The notes under the pieces are model-generated. The model did not search any database and had not been told where the DNA came from. It was given only the letters and a program-made list of their open reading frames with translations. A DNA stretch of 64,000 bases from positions 1 to 64,000 of the forward strand of contig UQCD01000006.1 of the NCBI GenBank assembly GCA_900539455.1. The letters are read 5' to 3'. This DNA is from an uncultured Eubacteriales bacterium (GTDB taxonomy: Bacteria > Bacillota > Clostridia > Lachnospirales > Lachnospiraceae). The translations under genes were made by a program, and so were the position numbers. Shown here in pieces: positions 61,540 through 64,000 of the stretch (position 1 is the stretch's first letter; each line of letters begins with the position of its first letter).

Positions 61540-64000
61540 ACGATATATAATGGCAATTTTGTTTGCTGTTATGCCAGTTGTAATTTTAAATAAAGCCATC
61601 TATATAAAATTAGATTGGGTATCAATAATTATTACCGTATTTGTAACGGTTATATTTATTTCTTTATTTAATACTAAGAATAAGCATATAAAAAGTGCCT
61701 CTATAGCTGTTGCTATATTACTTTTGCTTTTAACAAATAAGCCTTCATTAATATATGAGGGAATAAAAGCAATATCAAAAAGATACACCTCACTTATAGA
61801 GCTTTATAATAGCAAACAGGCTGTAGAGCTTATGACAGAAAATATAAAAAGTGTAAATACAGTTGTCAGGTTATATTTTGAAATTATGATTCCGAGCTTA
61901 TTTGTGGTGTACAAAAATAAGCTGTGGAAAATGGTATATTTAGATGTAACAATACCGTTTATTGTATTGATACTGGCTGTTGGTCTGACACCTTCTACTT
62001 TGGATGTGTATATATTTTCCTTTATGTATACAAATCTGGCTATTGAAAAAAACTATAAAAAGCGAGAGCTGGATTTAAATACAAATAGATCCTGCAACAT
62101 AAAAAATGCTTATGTTAATGTGATTATGCTTATAGTGTTTCTGATAATTACAGTAATAAATGCAGTTAATCCTTATAAAAGAGATGAAAAAATGGACGAA
62201 TATAAGGAAACTCTTAATGGATATTTGTCAGGAGAAAGGTCTTTTATTGAGGATATAAAGGAAACCTTTAATTTTAATAATGGCAATATTGGATCTGGTG
62301 GTATGAATAATGGTAAGCTAGGTACAGTAGATCAGTTAAAATTTACAGGTGAAGAAAAGCTAAGGCTTTCATTATCCAGAAGTGATTTCTTTTATGGTGA
62401 TAAAATATATATTAAGTCCTATGTAGGAAGTATATATACTGGCAACTCGTGGGAAAATGCAGATAGTGATATTAATAATGCAGTAATTGAAATACAAAAT
62501 CGTGAAGGTATAAGTATGTCAGAGGTGGATGAGATTTCAAATACCTTTCTTAAATATAGTGATAATTATAGAATAAGCTATGGCTATAATGGGGAAACAG
62601 AAAGAATGGAGATAACAAATCTGGATAAGAGAAATAATAATGTGTTTTGGCCTTATTATTGTCAGACAGGTCTGGAATCCAAAAGCGATGGACAAAGAAA
62701 AAATACAGACAATGCCAAAAGCTGGATATATGAAAGATATGTACCACTTGAAATTCCATCTACACTTGAATGGATGGAGTTTGTAGATTCGTGGGGAAAG
62801 TATCCGGCAGGTGCATACAGCATTTATGATAGTGGTGATGAAAGTGGGATAAGCCAGTTAACAAAGGCTGAGGATGTTCTTGACAGATATTATGCTAATG
62901 TAGCTGCTAAATACTATTTGGAAATACCAGAAAGCTTTAAGCAGACGGGAGATAGAATATTTGATCATAATATTTCTGATTATTTGGATTTGAAAAAATA
63001 TTTTGCAGAATATTTACAAGGCAGCCAGAATTATATAGATTACGATGGCTTTACAGAAAAATATGACACAGCTAATAGTTATGAAGAACGATATGATGAG
63101 ATTTTTAACAATTTAAATAAAAAAATCAAGGATTTTCCAACGGAAAAGTATGGTTATGAAATACCAATCGAATATGTTAAGGAATATCTGAATAAAACCT
63201 GTGAATATTCCTTGGAGCCAGGAAAATTAAAAAATGGTGAGGATTTTGTTAATAAGTTTTTAAATGAAACTAAGAAGGGCTACTGTACTCATTTTGCCTC
63301 AGCTGCAGTATTAATGTTTAGGTATATGGGTATTCCTGCAAGATATGTAGAAGGGTATGTATGCGATAATTTAGAAATAAGTACAGATAAGATTTTAAAG
63401 GATGACTCAGCTCATGCCTGGGTGGAAATATTTGTAAAGGGAATGGGCTGGATGGCTGTTGATGTTACACCTTCAAACTATCGTAAAATCATAAGAGAAG
63501 GTATAAACAACAATTATGCTACAAAAAATAACAATAATGATACAAATGACCAGCAAAAAACTACAGCAGAAACTGAAATTAAGCAGACTACCTCATCCGA
63601 AGAAACTACTAAATCAGATTCTGAAAACGAAACTACCAGTAAGACATCAGGTGAAACTGCTACTATAAAAAATACCGGTGGCACAGGGACAGACAGTGGT
63701 AATGGCAGCAGCACTAATATATCTGGTAAGTTAAATAAAAGTATATATATAATGCTTTGTGTTGTATTACTTATAGTTACCCTGTTAACGGCTTTTGGAA
63801 TGATATATGCAAATGGAGCAGAACAGCAAAAGAAATATTTAGCTGTGTTAAAAGGCAGTGACAAAGAAAAAATATACAATATCTGTCTGGAACAATTAAG
63901 AACATGGCTGGAGATAAAAAAAGTAGATTTGAACTTATTTGAAAGCAGAGAAATGATTATTGAAAAAATAATGAAGGCAGATGCTGGTGTTGGCAAAGAA
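61523..64000 (+). CDS. TgpA-like membrane transglutaminase-type protein, right edge partial
   Basis: ATG 61523 begins a frame open to the window's end (at least 826 residues), overlapping the DUF58 gene by 17 bp. N-terminal 240 residues hold about six to eight membrane segments, followed by an external domain. The transglutaminase core has C588 in KKGYCTHFASAAVLMF, H631 in SAHAWVEIFVKGMGW and D647 in AVDVTPSNY, a full triad. A Thr/Ser/Glu-rich linker and a last membrane segment (about 741-766) come next, then a cytoplasmic tail that continues outside. Typical of TgpA/DUF3488-type proteins paired with MoxR and DUF58. The function may be wall-peptide processing or protein crosslinking. The C-terminus is not seen. 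Confidence 0.9.
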   Translation, partial: MKLDFKRYIMAILFAVMPVVILNKAIYIKLDWVSIIITVFVTVIFISLFNTKNKHIKSASIAVAILLLLLTNKPSLIYEGIKAISKRYTSLIELYNSKQAVELMTENIKSVNTVVRLYFEIMIPSLFVVYKNKLWKMVYLDVTIPFIVLILAVGLTPSTLDVYIFSFMYTNLAIEKNYKKRELDLNTNRSCNIKNAYVNVIMLIVFLIITVINAVNPYKRDEKMDEYKETLNGYLSGERSFIEDIKETFNFNNGNIGSGGMNNGKLGTVDQLKFTGEEKLRLSLSRSDFFYGDKIYIKSYVGSIYTGNSWENADSDINNAVIEIQNREGISMSEVDEISNTFLKYSDNYRISYGYNGETERMEITNLDKRNNNVFWPYYCQTGLESKSDGQRKNTDNAKSWIYERYVPLEIPSTLEWMEFVDSWGKYPAGAYSIYDSGDESGISQLTKAEDVLDRYYANVAAKYYLEIPESFKQTGDRIFDHNISDYLDLKKYFAEYLQGSQNYIDYDGFTEKYDTANSYEERYDEIFNNLNKKIKDFPTEKYGYEIPIEYVKEYLNKTCEYSLEPGKLKNGEDFVNKFLNETKKGYCTHFASAAVLMFRYMGIPARYVEGYVCDNLEISTDKILKDDSAHAWVEIFVKGMGWMAVDVTPSNYRKIIREGINNNYATKNNNNDTNDQQKTTAETEIKQTTSSEETTKSDSENETTSKTSGETATIKNTGGTGTDSGNGSSTNISGKLNKSIYIMLCVVLLIVTLLTAFGMIYANGAEQQKKYLAVLKGSDKEKIYNICLEQLRTWLEIKKVDLNLFESREMIIEKIMKADAGVGKE

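Overview
The window looks like chromosome from a low-GC, spore-forming Clostridium relative, most likely a Lachnospiraceae-type gut anaerobe. The pointers are a cotJABC spore-coat operon, an Amt-PII fusion, DUF4358 and DUF4956 proteins, permuted solute-binding proteins of a kind I know from this family, a flavin thioredoxin reductase lacking the NADPH motif, and starch/cellulose enzymes. The assignment is by gene content only. No rRNA or tRNA gene was recognised.

Layout. (1) 1-~2.75 kb is the right end of a Tn916-type integrative element: VirE-family protein, excisionase, tyrosine integrase, then repeats that may be integrase arm sites. It abuts a low-molecular-weight phosphatase gene whose 5' end is richer in GC than the rest. 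(2) 3.5-6.2 kb is a decaying zone: a split beta-helix lipoprotein, a MATE-like fragment, a 38-bp tandem array, and a response regulator that has apparently lost its phosphoacceptor segment beside an intact sensor kinase. (3) 7.6-13.3 kb carries a VTC polyphosphate-polymerase-type protein, a DUF4956 membrane protein, a beta-helix lipoprotein, TraX, a transglutaminase-like protein and a DUF4358 lipoprotein. (4) 13.5-14.7 kb is a very AT-rich island with two unknown membrane proteins. (5) 14.7-19.3 kb is a phosphate-uptake operon (HPr-like, pstSCAB, phoU) behind Pho-box-like repeats. (6) 19.4-27.8 kb holds a membrane-anchored GH5 endoglucanase, a WYL regulator, rlmD, two lipoproteins and an ABC exporter whose second permease is broken. 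(7) On the minus strand are an alpha-amylase with two CBM25-like modules and a chemoreceptor. (8) 32.4-35.6 kb has the unusual thioredoxin reductase and an amino-acid ABC transporter. (9) 36-49.7 kb is a full exopolysaccharide cluster: tyrosine kinase, PHP phosphatase, glycosyltransferases, polymerase, VanZ, CotH, nucleotidyltransferase-fold protein and flippase. (10) 49.8-51.7 kb is an Amt-PII fusion behind a strong promoter and a compact attenuator. (11) 52-57.8 kb is a giant surface protein followed 2 bp later by a diguanylate cyclase. (12) On the minus strand is cotJABC, including a 59-aa cotJA. (13) A MoxR / DUF58 / transglutaminase operon runs off the right edge.

Themes. Phosphate recurs (pst-phoU, VTC, three phosphatase-type genes) and so does the cell surface (adhesin, exopolysaccharide, CotH, beta-helix lipoproteins, anchored cellulase). 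Several genes seem to have lost internal segments. The best leads are the short amt leader with an AxxGxx hexaloop competing with a terminator, the adhesin/diguanylate cyclase pair, the phosphoacceptor-less regulator beside its tandem array, and two solute-binding proteins permuted in the same direction.
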